A stretch of 64,000 nt of DNA from Zerene cesonia (lineage: Eukaryota > Arthropoda > Insecta > Lepidoptera > Pieridae): NCBI RefSeq assembly GCF_012273895.1, contig NC_052109.1, forward strand, positions 2,866,432 to 2,930,431, written 5' to 3'. A program made the position numbers and the translations under genes. How positions within the stretch are numbered: position 1 is the first letter of the stretch; each line of letters starts with the position of its first letter. Of the stretch, positions 12,001 through 23,955 are shown piece by piece. The notes beneath the pieces were generated by a model. That model was not told the DNA's origin. It did not search any database and saw nothing but the letters and a program-made list of their open reading frames with translations.

Positions 12001-14667
12001 NNNNNNNNNNNNNNNNNNNNNNNNNNNNNNNNNNNNNNNNNNNNNNNNNNNNNNNNNNNNNNNNNNNNNNNNNNNNNNNNNNNNNNNNNNNNNNNNNNNN
12101 NNNNNNNNNNNNNNNNNNNNNNNNNNNNNNNNNNNNNNNNNNNNNNNNNNNNNNNNNNNNNNNNNNNNNNNNNNNNNNNNNNNNNNNNNNNNNNNNNNNN
12201 NNNNNNNNNNNNNNNNNNNNNNNNNNNNNNNNNNNNNNNNNNNNNNNNNNNNNNNNNNNNNNNNNNNNNNNNNNNNNNNNNNNNNNNNNNNNNNNNNNNN
12301 NNNNNNNNNNNNNNNNNNNNNNNNNNNNNNNNNNNNNNNNNNNNNNNNNNNNNNNNNNNNNNNNNNNNNNNNNNNNNNNNNNNNNNNNNNNNNNNNNNNN
12401 NNNNNNNNNNNNNNNNNNNNNNNNNNNNNNNNNNNNNNNNNNNNNNNNNNNNNNNNNNNNNNNNNNNNNNNNNNNNNNNNNNNNNNNNNNNNNNNNNNNN
12501 NNNNNNNNNNNNNNNNNNNNNNNNNNNNNNNNNNNNNNNNNNNNNNNNNNNNNNNNNNNNNNNNNNNNNNNNNNNNNNNNNNNNNNNNNNNNNNNNNNNN
12601 NNNNNNNNNNNNNNNNNNNNNNNNNNNNNNNNNNNNNNNNNNNNNNNNNNNNNNNNNNNNNNNNNNNNNNNNNNNNNNNNNNNNNNNNNNNNNNNNNNNN
12701 NNNNNNNNNNNNNNNNNNNNNNNNNNNNNNNNNNNNNNNNNNNNNNNNNNNNNNNNNNNNNNNNNNNNNNNNNNNNNNNNNNNNNNNNNNNNNNNNNNNN
12801 GACAGATTCGAAATTCAAATGTAATATTTTTTTATAATTAAGTGTAACAGTATTTATGGCCAGACTAAGTACATTGTCATTATAGCTGGTTGGTGTAGCC
12901 AGGCAGAGTTATTTTGTTTGTATAAAATAGTAGGGATTAGTATAAATTTATCATGGGCATTAAATCCATGCAATAGATATGATCGTTCCAATCAATATTG
13001 AATTGAAGTTTAGTTTTGTCTATCTACTCTATACCATATATGTAGTTAATTTAATGCCATTATGTGCTACATAAAGTTCTTTACCTCATAAAGTTGACAC
13101 AGTCCTGCTTTGTCCACCTTCAAATTTTAATTTTTGGTATAATTGTAATTTGAGGTGTTGATTATAAATTATCCATCTAATTATGATATTGATGTAATAT
13201 TTTGTAATCTTATAGTGTAATTTACTAGGCAAACTATTCAATCCAATTATTATTTGATATACATACAAATGTTTACTACTGATACATTGGTTTAGTAGAT
13301 TTAGGTTAAATACTAGATATGGTTGATAGACAATACTCATATTTCTTAAAAAAATTTTTTATTAACTCTTAGCCTCCACGCAAGAGTTACGGGAAAGCCA
13401 AGAAAGTAGCATTCAGACAGAACTCTGCCACTGATAGTGATGGAGCTCCAAGTGAAATTGGTGATAAGGATTCCTCCAGCGATGAAGACCGTTTAGAAGA
13501 CCTGTCATTCAAATTACCCACTGTAAAACCTAAAAGGAAGATTAAGAAGAAGTTGACCAAGAAACAACAGTTAACAAAAAAGGAGGTAAGTAGAGTAAAA
13601 TAAAATAAACAATTGAAAATTACATTTAAATTTAATTTAATTTTGAATTACATATAAATATAACGAAGGAAGGACGAGATAGTCAAATATATTTTACTAT
13701 AAAGTAATTCAATATTGCACTCTTATTATAATGTTATCTTTGGTATACAAACAGCCTATAGCATTTAAGAATCATGATCATATTATATGGTAAAAAAAAA
13801 TAAATTGTTTCAGCCTTTTCTGGGGTCAGAGGATTCATACAAACAACCAAACTCTTCACTTTTATATTCCTAACACAGTATTTTATAATGTCTTGAAAAG
13901 AGTTCATCTGTTTTATTTATATCAAAGGATTACTTAGTTAGATCAAAACAAAATTGCCTAAAAATATTCTTAATTCCAATAAGATTCTACACTCTATTGG
14001 AAAGTTCTAAAATACCAAATCATATTTATTTGAACTTGAATGTTTAGGTATAACTCTCTGGAGAACACTATTGTTGTCATGTAACTTCCACGATGAAAAG
14101 TAGCCTATATGTTTATCAAGTTAATATATTATCTCTGATCCATATTTCATTCATCAACTAGTTTTGCGTGCGAGAGTAAACAATCAATACAATAATATAT
14201 CACATTTTTTTCAAAAATAACATAATATACACATTATTCTTAAAAATATTTGTAGTCCACATATTTTGCCAGTGATAGGTATGCAAATTTATGAACTAGC
14301 TAAAAGTGTAATTTTTAGTTTTATAGCATTGAAATGCTTTATAAATTAGAAATTTTGAAAGAATAGAAAAATTTTTTTTCTATTCTTTCAAAATTTCTCA
14401 TAGCTAAAAGTGTGTTTTTTTAAGTATGTTTATTTTGAAGTTGGTTGAAAATTGCATTTGAAGGACATATACTCCAATGTTGAAATGAACTTACAAAATT
14501 TAATCTTTATTAAATCGATGTGACAGGATTGTGAATTAATGTTCATAAATTCGTGTTTTAAATTATACATTTAATATGTTTTTCAGGAGAAAGAAGCGGA
14601 AACTTGGGCAGCAGGTTTCAATTCAATGTGCGAGGACATTGAAGAGTTTGATCTGGTTGTGGAATAG
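9086..14667 (+). CDS. dmt: Dalmatian/Sororin-like sister-chromatid cohesion protector
   Basis: Sororin-family proteins bind Pds5 and shield cohesin from Wapl; Drosophila Dalmatian also protects centromeric cohesion. Three exons, 9086-11371, 13373-13585 and 14587-14667, all phase 0 with GT-AG introns, give 859 residues. Exon 1 alone is 762 codons. Visible features: FGF at 646-648 in HTFFGFDESEE, the Pds5-binding motif type of Sororin; KEN boxes at 335-337 and 589-591, as expected of an APC/C substrate; a lysine-rich nuclear signal at 292-300; many Ser/Thr-Pro sites; two copies of an RIxR(V/L)PS(R/K)(F/L)xG motif at 79-89 and 147-157; and a 26-residue last exon ending EEFDLVVE, like the conserved C-terminal Sororin segment. 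The body looks disordered. The size is far closer to Dalmatian than to vertebrate Sororin (about 250 residues). I infer the identity from motifs, not from alignment. The symbol follows the Drosophila orthologue. Confidence 0.8.
11415..11558 (+). mobile_element. Non-LTR retrotransposon 3' fragment with (ATCT)n tail, in intron 1
   Basis: GGTTGCCTGGAAGAGATCGC followed by TTAGCGATAAGGCCGCC and a T-rich stretch is a phrase I know from the 3' ends of lepidopteran LINEs. It ends in a tandem tetranucleotide tail at 11537-11558, as many LINE 3' ends do. The fragment starts 43 bases after the splice donor of the Dalmatian-like exon 1. Confidence 0.65.
11733..12869. mobile_element. mariner-type DNA transposon, interior lost in assembly gap
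   Basis: Terminal inverted repeats flank the N gap: left starts CCTAGTCTTGCCATAAATAT at 11733, right reads as CTTAGTCTGGCCATAAATAC inward from 12869. The two match at 22 of 27 positions. Each end is bordered by TA (11731-11732 and 12870-12871), the target duplication of Tc1/mariner elements. With the nominal 1,000-base gap the element is 1,137 bases, close to mariner size. Any transposase gene is hidden in the gap. It sits in intron 1 of the Dalmatian-like gene. Confidence 0.75.
11801..12800. other. Assembly gap (1,000 N)
   Basis: Exactly 1,000 N, so the length is probably a placeholder. It lies wholly inside the mariner-like element, so no host coding sequence need be missing from the Dalmatian-like gene. 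Confidence 0.98.
14310..14400 (-). mobile_element. Palindromic tRNA-SINE family, internally deleted copy
   Basis: A 91-base insertion in intron 2 of the Dalmatian-like gene, flanked by a perfect 13-bp target duplication (TAGCTAAAAGTGT at 14297-14309 and 14401-14413). Read on the minus strand it starts TGAGAAATTTTGAAAGAATA, runs into the inverted copy of that arm, and ends with the stem-loop tail (AGCATT, two-base loop, AATGCT) seen at 61891-61912. Relative to the 61.7-kb copy it lacks the whole tRNA-like head. Confidence 0.8.
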
Positions 14668-14733
14668 GTTACTATTGTAATATTGTAACATATAATTATT
14701 TCTCATAACAAATAGATGTCAATTAAGCATGAC

Positions 14734-14739
14734 AATAAA
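14734..14739 (+). terminator. Poly(A) signal of the Dalmatian-like gene
   Basis: AATAAA 67 bases after the stop codon at 14665-14667. First canonical signal downstream, in an AT-rich 3' UTR. Confidence 0.7.
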
Positions 14740-16867
14740 TTATAATTATTATAACATATACTATAATTACATTTTAATGTTAGGTTAAGGAAAATTTTAA
14801 TATACTTAATTATTTCACTTTTATGAATCACAATTTGAACTTATCATTATTACATTTTGTTATCGGGACCACTACTAATTTTATCTTTTTTTTTTTTAAT
14901 ATTAGCAGACAGTTACAATATATTCTTTTAATAATTATGTGAAAGTTTAAATTATATATTTCTTAAGTATATGACACATCAATTAAATAATAATTATGTT
15001 TTATAAAAATGAATAGAAAAATAACACATGAATGTTTCTAAAATATATTAACAAACGTTTTTCTAAATAACATAGAAGATTTTGAGTAAAACACTATTGG
15101 GTATATTTCAAATAATAAATATATTCTAATTATTGGTAAATAATAACATGCAATATTGGTATAAATTACTTATTATAATATTATCAATCATGTTCTTTGT
15201 GAATTTGTTTTTTAATTTCATAATTGTGGGTTTTAATCGCCATTTACAGTTTGCCATTTAGTTTGTAGATTAATTTATATGTTTTGTAATTATTGTATGG
15301 GTTTAAAGAGGTTAAGCATATATATATAGACTTTTTGACAAAGTCTTGTGTTTTTAATGATAAACAGATGAAAAGAGTAGATTGTTGATCCATAACAATA
15401 CATTCCTTACTGTTGCTAACACATAAAATTCTGTTAAAATCGATATTCAATTATGAACTTTAACGTCATTGAAATACGATAGGAAAAATACTTCTTTTTG
15501 TTTTACTCTATTTCTTGTTCTTTCTAGTTCTCTTGGATTATACTATTCAGGTAACACCTCATAAATTATGTAAATATCTGATATTTTAATGATTTGAATG
15601 ATTTAATTCTCATTACTATAATATAAGACATTATTTTGCTTTAAGTTATATTTTATAGTGTTTGCGTAATATGTTTTTCAGTTAAGGATATTTGTCTTAT
15701 TTAAATAAATTATAGAAAGTGATTATTTGTTTCAGTTTTTATTCTTAATTTATTGATTTTTGCGGCTAATTCTTTATACGAAAGCTACTGCATAAGCAGT
15801 GCACAACATAACTATTGCATATAGTTCCGTCAAAATTTTATTTTTATTTAGGCTATTATCTCAAAAACGAATGAACCTGTCTTGGTGAAACATGCAGTGA
15901 TCTCTTAGTTGGAGCATGCTCAACACAACTGAATAGAAATCATTTAATCAGACTGCTAGTTTTTGAATTATGTGTAGACAAACATATATACTCTTATGAA
16001 ATTTGGCCCGCGTGTTTAGAAGCTGTTATAAATTTACACACATCCAATAACTGCAAATTATAATCTCCTCTTTCTGAAGTCGGTTAGAGAAACAGAAACT
16101 TCGAGCAGCCCGATCTAAGATTTTTCATATGGATCTAAATCTTAACAAATTCACAACATATGATTAAGTCTGAAGAGCGACATCTATTAGCCATATTACG
16201 TCTTAACTTAGATTTCCCGCTTACAAGTTTAATAGATGCAATTGTATAATAATATAGATGGCGCTTTAAAGTACCTACTGTTTGGCTCCTCGTTTAATAG
16301 ATGGCATAACGTATATCGTTTTTAAAAAATTGATTATTATTTGTCAGTTCCCAAAAAATAGTAACACCTCCTAATGGGATTTATATACCCAATATATTTA
16401 AATGATACTAAAACTTTTTTAATCTTTCGGAATCTAGATTTTGAGGAAAGGTACAGCAAGAAACGTGACTGCGAAGTCCACTAAAATATTGTACCTAATA
16501 ACAAATTATTGAAAAAAAAAGTAAACGACTACAAAACTACTCAAAAGCGAAAAATAAATTAATATCATTACTATATGCGCCACCCACTTATCTACTTGAA
16601 GTCGATGCCCACCAAGCCAAGTAGACAGTTGATAGGTATGTAATACCTACTTGTGATACTAAGGAGGTATTTACTACTAATTATATATATTTTACTATTA
16701 ATTTATTACCATTACACTAGGCGGGCATCGAATTAAAATAGTAGCTCTTATTTTAATTATGTTAATAAATTTTTGTCTTCTCTTTTAAACGGTTTTATAG
16801 TTACTGCTACTAGTATTTTTTGAAATAATTTATTTGTACCTTAATCTTTTTTTATGTAAAACATATA
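14740..16867. other. Non-coding AT-rich stretch after the Dalmatian-like gene
   Basis: No credible coding frame. A degraded dispersed repeat lies at about 16160-16330 (ATCTATTAGCCATATTACG, then AATAGATGGCG, twice with variation), a phrase I recognise from lepidopteran repeats. An 11-of-12 inverted repeat (TCGATGCCCACC near 16601; partner near 16721) brackets about 130 bases without other transposon signs. The rest shows nothing I can name. Confidence 0.6.
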
Positions 16868-17068
16868 CTACTAATATCATTAATTATGCGAAAGTTTGTA
16901 AGGATGTGTGTGTGTTTGTTGCTCTTACACGAAAAAACTACTGAACCGATTGCAATGAAATTTGGTACTTAGACAGCTGGACAACTGGATTAACATACAG
17001 GCAACTTTTTATCCCGATATTCCTACGGGATACGGACTTTCGAGGGTAAAATCGCGGGGCGCAGCTAG
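16868..17068 (+). mobile_element. Lep1-like non-autonomous Helitron
   Basis: It runs from ACTACTAATATCATTAATTA through GATTGCAATGAAATTTGG to a GC-rich 3' end, ATCGCGGGGCGCAGCTAG, followed by T. A TC-type start, a 3' CTAG preceded by a short GC-rich hairpin, and absence of target duplication are Helitron features; the family matches the lepidopteran Lep1 type as I recall it. It has no coding capacity. Confidence 0.75.
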
Positions 17069-18690
17069 TTATTATTATAAAATGCAATATAGGAGAGCAA
17101 AACCGGTATCCATAATCGATGGGATAATAATTATTATCATGATGGTTTTAGTTATTGGATACTACAGTAGGCTCTTTGAGGTAGAAGACAATTAATCTAG
17201 GCGTTTTATTTAAGGATATAATATACAAAAGGCAAAAATCTCAAGTCTGAGCTGTTCAGTATTTAGAAGAGTAATCGTCGGAAGCGAACACTGGATGCAG
17301 CAGCTATATCTTGAGGAAATTTAGAATAGAGTTTATATCTTCACTTAATGACTATGGGACCACCTGCGGATTTTTCGAACGAAGCTGGGGCGAACCGCTA
17401 CTAGTAGGATATAATTAATTGTATATTATATTTAATATGTTTTTTTGTTATAACATTCATAATTATTCATTCAAGCAAGCAAGTCGCAATCCTTAATAAA
17501 TTCCGTTTAAATTAAAGCAAATAGGAGAGCATTACAAAAACCTAATATTCCTAATTAAAATTGAAAAATTAATCCATAAAACAAAGAGTATCCCACTCGG
17601 CCCTAATGTGATGCCTGACGATATTAAAATGATTGCTCTTTAGCAAATATGGCGGGCGGCTGAATTATACAGCGGAAGCAAATATTACCCTCGCAAACAT
17701 ACGTCCCGGGAGAGCTAGCTAGTTCGCGCACTCAAAATTAAAAGCACACAATGAAAATACTGAACTGGAGCCCCTCCTAGATACCTATGTCGCGAAAAGT
17801 AAGTGCCTACTCCAACCTCACTCTTAACACTACGTGCACTTAGCATTGTTGTCAATGAAAACAGTCGCCGAAGTGTTTTTTTGTTTATGGACTCTTCGAT
17901 GTTGCCACTCGAAAATAAATAGCGGCGCGGTAACGAGCAATATGCCCTAACAAGCTGTTATATTTTTAACAATACCGTTTGTTTGCTATTGTTTTAAAAT
18001 TGCTGACTATTATCTTACCTTTGTAAATTGACCGGAATGTTAAATGTATTATAGTATTTAATGTTCTTGCCAATTGGAGTGCTCGCATTAAAATATGCTA
18101 ATGACTACTTTTATTTTACATACTTAATTGAATTCTATTTCATATTTTAAATTCGTAGTTACCTTCAATACGATTAGTATAATACTATAGCACCTACACA
18201 ACGAAACTACAGGGATCATTATCGGTAATACCTACTTTGAGAAACCTAATTAAAGATTGCTCATATTTCATACTTATTGTTGATGAATTGAACTATAAGT
18301 AGTGATCTATGTGAAATTAATATCCCACGAACGTATCATTTGGTATATTTAACAAAAGAGAGTCAACAGTTTGACTGTTCTAGTCATTTAATTAAAGAGC
18401 GACCGCGCACCAGGTTGTCCGAGTTGGGAATATTAACCGCAATTCTCGGTCAACATTCACAAAATTGACACGTCAAATATTTGTAACTTCGTCCAGAGAC
18501 CACGTTAGACTGCAAACAGAATCGTGTCTGGTCCACCCTTAATTTCCAATGTTTCTACACCGTCGTTACAATGAACCAATTTAGCTTTTAAGCGCTCGTG
18601 TTTGAGTTGAAATTAGTGTGTTATATGCGCGGCGGGATAGCCGCTTGTCAAAACAAAATGGCGCTGACTGTGTTTGAATTGGACCGTATC
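17069..18690. other. Non-coding, partly GC-richer island (candidate regulatory DNA)
   Basis: No coding frame. Segments at about 17590-17960 and 18380-18690 are less AT-rich than their surroundings and match none of the repeats in this window. They contain ATATGGCGGGCGGC (17648), paired CATTGTT/CAATG motifs near 17845, and AAAATGGCG at 18655-18663. This is what an upstream regulatory region could look like, but nothing proves it. Confidence 0.35.
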
Positions 18691-18768
18691 AGTCGCGAGA
18701 GGAGATTCATTTTGTCGCCTTGCTTAAGATCGCGGTAGAGTCGCCTACATATTGTCTCAGTACACACG
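18691..18768 (+). promoter_or_regulatory. Possible non-coding first exon with strong splice donor
   Basis: An arthropod initiator-like ATCAGTCG spans 18688-18695, and a strong donor, ACG followed by GTGAGT, starts its intron at 18769. The piece between lies at the right edge of a GC-richer island and carries no long open frame. If real, it is the 5' untranslated exon of a gene whose coding exons lie beyond the right edge, making the remaining 45 kb its first intron. No TATA box or DPE is visible. Confidence 0.25.
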
Positions 18769-21700
18769 GTGAGTGTGTGCCGGCCTGGGCTTGCATTTAA
18801 AGCTGGCTACAAATTTGTTGTTTCAGTACAAATACTATGATGATATTGTTTGCGGTTCGACTTTACGTTCGATCGAGGAGTTTACTCGACAATGTCTAAC
18901 AATGCGAGTCAACACAAATAAGTTCATTAAGACAATCACTACTTTATTACTTGCTTATGTCAAACAAATCGGATGTTTAGATATGTTATCCACATATTTG
19001 TTGTAGGATTCTAATAGCAAAACAATTTTACTTTCGAAGCAAACGTGTATGTAAAGCGAATCGGTGACTAATCTCAAGTGTTTAATCTCCAAATTTGCCT
19101 TTGATTAAAAACTACGTATGTGGTGTAAATATAAACTTTCGAAGAGCATACTTGACAAATATTATATTGTAAACTTTACATTACCATGGTAAATATTAAA
19201 TAATATGTGTACAGGTAAATAATACTGTCGCTAGCCGGTGCGCAGTCTACCTGATGCTCAGTGTTGCCATTATCATAAACCAAACACGTCAATATTTGTC
19301 CACACAAACAAGGGCGTAATTTTTAAATAAATTGTGGCATTTCGCGAAATTGTTTCGCAAATAGATTTGTGGACGTAGTCCGCTTAAATGTATGCGCACC
19401 TTTTTTCATTTACCTCCATGTCGCGAACACTAAGTAAATTCTGTGCAATCTAGACTCGATAAATTGTGCCAACTCTCCCGCCCAATTTTAGAGTAGGTAC
19501 CTTTTGTTCCGATTTAAATATGTGGTATACTGTATTGCCATAAAATTTTATCCATGAATGTATTTATGGATATCTTCAATGACAATCTGAGAAATGAAGC
19601 AAAGTCTAGATAATAACATTCAATACTATATATATCGTAGCGCAAGTCTATAGGACAAAATAGTTTTGTTTGAATAATAATATACTTATTAAAATATAAC
19701 ATATTAATTGAAATCCCCCAAATTTAAATTAAAATTTTACATCATGTCACGCTGTATTGTAGATTTTAAAACCAATTACGATTCTCAATTCCTTACTTAC
19801 ACATACATATTTTTTTCCTATACTATAACGTCTATATAATAATGTATTTTGTACTTATTCTGAAATCCCGATAAATCATCATATTTCATGAGTATAATAC
19901 GTAGGTATATCAAGTAAGTTTAAATAAATTCCATCTTATCATTATATCATTGAAATGACCGAATGAAGGTTTATTCAACCCCGAGATAGCGTTGATTTGT
20001 TGATTGGCTCAACCAAATGGGGGCTCAGAAATATCTTATTACATCTGTTGGTTGGAAGAACCTATTTATATAATGTCGTTGTGTGATCGTTCATTGGTGT
20101 TTGTTGAAATTATACCAGTGTTAATAAAATTAACTGAATAATTCTGTTCTTACAAAACACAGCTTTATCTAATAATAGGTGACGCATACCGACGGTAGTT
20201 TTCTACATGTAGCTAAAAAGTATAAGTATACTTATACTTGCCATAGACACGTATACCTTTTCTACGTGTATATCGCAATTAATTTTTGGTATGTAGCACA
20301 TATACATAAGGAGATTATAAAAAAAAACATCCCAGTCCCGTAAATACAGCGTTATCTTTGATAGGTATTCTGGCCCATGACGGCAGATGCCTCGTTATTT
20401 ACTTAGGCTGCGTTTATCGGATCCTGCAGGGGGCTGGCAGCTTCAGTGAAATATAAATTATGTTGTTAAATCATGTTTGTACAATAATAAGACTCTTTAC
20501 TATCTACTGTTTCAAATATAATTATATGCCTCTTGTATAATTTGTAGTAATTAATTTGTACCAATTTATAAATAACTGCGTAAAATTATAGATATCGCAA
20601 GTAACATATAGATAAAACGATAGATATATGATTTTAACATGCTTATAACAGTCTGAAATGGTTCGAATTCTCATTACATAGCCAATCCTTGGATATGTTT
20701 AAAATTAAGTGGGTATTTCAAAACTTCTTTGAAGCAGCCGCGCTGTCCAAAAGTTGACGCTTAAATTTTGTTATTAGAAGCTTCTATTTGTTCATTATTT
20801 ACCACATATCTACTCTTATTTCCCATTTTACATCGATATCGCAAAAGCAGTGGATTTTTTCAATTCGATTGTGTTTCATTTTTGTTGGATTTGTTACTCT
20901 ATAACTCCATGATTTTCCAACCAATTGACGTGATTCTTTTTGTATTTGATAGGCATTTTGTGGTACCATCCCCCAGGGACGTAAGTGATCTTATTGATAA
21001 ATATTTAGCGATAAAATTTAGTATTATGATCAACTCGAAAGGTTTATATATTCTTTTCAAACCCGGTTATCTTTCCTAGCCTTCACACCCACAATCCACT
21101 ATATACCGAACATATCAAGAATTCTCACTTAACACACTATTCGCCAGTTTACCTTCAAAGTTGAGGCTTAAGCGGGGCGAATCCACAATTTATGTAAAAC
21201 AAGTTTGCCGATGTGCACACACTAGTTGTTAATACTCAGCAAGTATTCAAGCGCTAAGTAGATTAAGTATTTGGGTTTTACCTAAGATATTCATTGAGTG
21301 AGAATTAGAGGCACTTAGCTTTATGTTTTTGAAGACGCCGCGTGCTGTGCATATATCATTATGACTATTTTGTAGTAAACGCATGTTAGTTTTGTATAGC
21401 GATTAGCGGGGATAGCTATTTACGTAGACTAATGGGCTCTAACATCTTCCGTTGAAATACCTGTCTATAAAAGGAATGATCTTACGCAATTTCTTTTGGA
21501 AAACATCGGTATTTGTAAATAATAGGCATGAATGGATGATTAAAAATGTCACTGTCATTATGTTCGATGATATCAAATTGTTCATGAAAATAATTAATTA
21601 AACTATCTTTATAAATTATGCAGTGAAGTTAGTATATTTAGAAACCTTAACCTAAACCATTAGGTAGGTAATGAGATAAAAATAAAAATACATTTACCGA

Positions 21701-23667
21701 CGTTCTTTTAAAGTATTGACGTAAAAATCCTGTAATCCGAATAAAATAAAATATTGAAATATGCTATTTTATAATTAAATTTTATTCAATTTGTTAAATA
21801 TGTCTAAAAGACAGAGCATAGCAAGAATTAGTAAATAAGTACTTTCTTGTATCAAATTTATTGCTATTATTTCAATTTAACTATCATTTTCCAAATAATT
21901 AAAAAAAGAACTAATAAAGAATGCAAGTTGTATAAGTCCGTGTGTATTGGATAGGCGTAAACTTTCACAATGAAGGGGAAGAGGTAGACGACGTCTTTAA
22001 CAAAAACTTTTGGGTTTTTTATGACTTTAAATACACTTAAAGATTTTTATTAAATAAACGACATTCGAACTATATGTAAAGCTGTTGGATAGCTTCTGTA
22101 CTAAAAAGCTTAATCAATTTTTATAGAGCCATAAAACATCACTTATCGTAGAGTAAGCTAGGATTAGCCTGTTAATCAGGTAAGGCGCAAAATAATTGTT
22201 TCCTCCCCAATAGCCACAACCTTAATACCCTAACGTTCCCACCGGCCATAAAACCCATAAATAAAGAGCGAGCTTACGCCAACAGGGAAAGTGCGCAAAC
22301 AACATAAAACACGGAATGATTGCAATTAAAAACGCATCGCGGTCACGTGGCCGGCCGCCATCTTGCCGTGCGGTGATTAATCGTGACATTTATCGATGTT
22401 AATTACGAAATAATTGACCAAATAAAGATGGAAATTGAAATATGAGTGTTTTCACAAATGACGAAAAGTTATCTTGTTCAGACTTTATTTTTACTATGAA
22501 GGTTTCTTCTGGTATAAAATATTTATAAAACATATTCACCAGTATGAAAAATACAACTCATTTAATATACCTATATAATATGATTTACAACTGCCAACAA
22601 CCTGATAACACCACCACAATCAGGTCTATCTATCTAGCCATAGCAAGAAATTATTTCGGTATCAAACTCGGCTTCCATTTTGCGCAATATTATGATTTGT
22701 AAACGCTATAATCGACAATAATGCAAGCAAATATTGATAGAATAGAAGAGGATATTCCCAACAACGCTAGAGCATCCGGATGCCGTGAATATCCGCGCTT
22801 TGTTTGCGAATGATTAAAGTAAATAACTCCAAGTGCATTCGATTGACTGCGTTATCGAAAATTCTAGAACGGGAGCATTTTGTTTTGTACTCTATGTGGG
22901 TGTGGTGTTCCTGATTATTTAGATGCAACATTGGGTGGGATAAAGAATATTGTTATCGTTTGGGACATGTAATTTTATATGTCTCGATGGCTGGTGATCG
23001 TCAAAAATATTTGAATAGCTCATATGTATATATGCATTCAAATTATTTCAATATTTTAATATAATTTACGTAAGTTTCATCAGTTATAAGCTGAGGAAAA
23101 GTTGTGTAGCGGTTTTGTCGTGCAACGGATTAATATATCAATATTATTCATAACATTCATTTTGGTTCCTTAAAGTCCTCATAATACAGATTATCTGTTC
23201 AGAGAGGATCTTCGCAAAAAAAATCATTACATATTTATATCGAGCCACCCCTGCAGTAATAAGTATTTTTTATTTCTGGGTCTGAATTGCCCGCGGTGCT
23301 AATATCACGTAAGACGAGGATGAGTCGTTTAGGGTTGGGGCCTGGGTCGAGCCCGGGGGCCAAGTGTAGTGATTTTATGCACCGGTACTTACGACGTTTA
23401 TTGTTAGAATGTTTAGCGGGCGTGTCCGTGATTTTGTATTATATTGTTTTGAGATTGCGTAAAATCTATCATGGAAAATTTAATCATCGCCATGCTCTTA
23501 AAAAAAGTTAAAAGTTGCCTCATTGATTAGGCATTAAACTTTTTGTAATGCTCCTTGTATAACATAACACGGAAAATTGTCGAAATAGCAGGATGGAAGC
23601 TGTCATTGTTACTGTAAATGTTTCATGACTTTACGGGGCTTCATTATTTCTTGAATAGCCAATAATG
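18769..23667. other. Non-coding DNA with scattered islands and short palindromes
   Basis: No coding gene. About 19210-19460 is a GC-richer island with a near-palindromic ATTTCGCGAAAT. Position 20218-20239 is a perfect 22-base palindrome in AT-rich DNA. About 22270-22440 is another GC-richer island with a CACGTG E-box (22344-22349) and GCCGCCATCTTG (22354-22365), a YY1/Pho-type site. About 23275-23420 is locally GC-rich without a recognisable gene. The rest is unremarkable. Confidence 0.45.
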
Positions 23668-23955
23668 AATGTCGAGCACGCTTCGGCACGAATTGGGTCC
23701 GCTGGCACCGGGGAAGGTACCATATTCCACAGAAGGTGAATCCTACTGTTTCACGTTCGATGAGGGGGGAATCCGGAGGCCCGTTTCCTTTTCCTCATTC
23801 CTTCCAGGCCATTGCTTTATTTCCAATTACAATCCTTCTCCCCTTAAAGGGTAACGCATTTGCAGAGGCCCTATTTCTGCAAATGTTCCTGGGTGGTGGT
23901 GATTGAATAGCCACCATCAGGCGAACCACCAGCTCGACTGCCGGCTCAAATAAGG
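23668..23955 (+). mobile_element. Lepidopteran retroelement-derived repeat (GCACGAATTGGG family)
   Basis: It begins GTCGAGCACGCTTCGGCACG and includes a TCCGGAGGCCCGTTTCC block, then an ACCATCAGGCGAACCACC block near the 3' end. Related copies are at 33975-34310 (same strand), 41527-41645 and 55795-56035 (opposite strand), and a fragment at 62727-62782. The copy at 33975 ends in poly(A), so the family probably spreads by retrotransposition. No coding frame is retained. Confidence 0.7.

Noticed and set aside
11724..12841. Long open frames through 11724-12841
   Set aside because: They consist almost wholly of the N gap; no real sequence supports them.
16601..16733. A MITE bounded by TCGATGCCC inverted repeats
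   Set aside because: Only 11 of 12 bases match, with no target duplication and no second copy in the window.
16962..17195. 77-codon plus-strand open frame
   Set aside because: Its first half is inside the Lep1-like Helitron; no coding function expected.
20218..20239. Perfect 22-base palindrome as a regulatory site or MITE
   Set aside because: It is composed of AAGTATA-type AT-rich repeats and no repeat boundary or second copy is seen.
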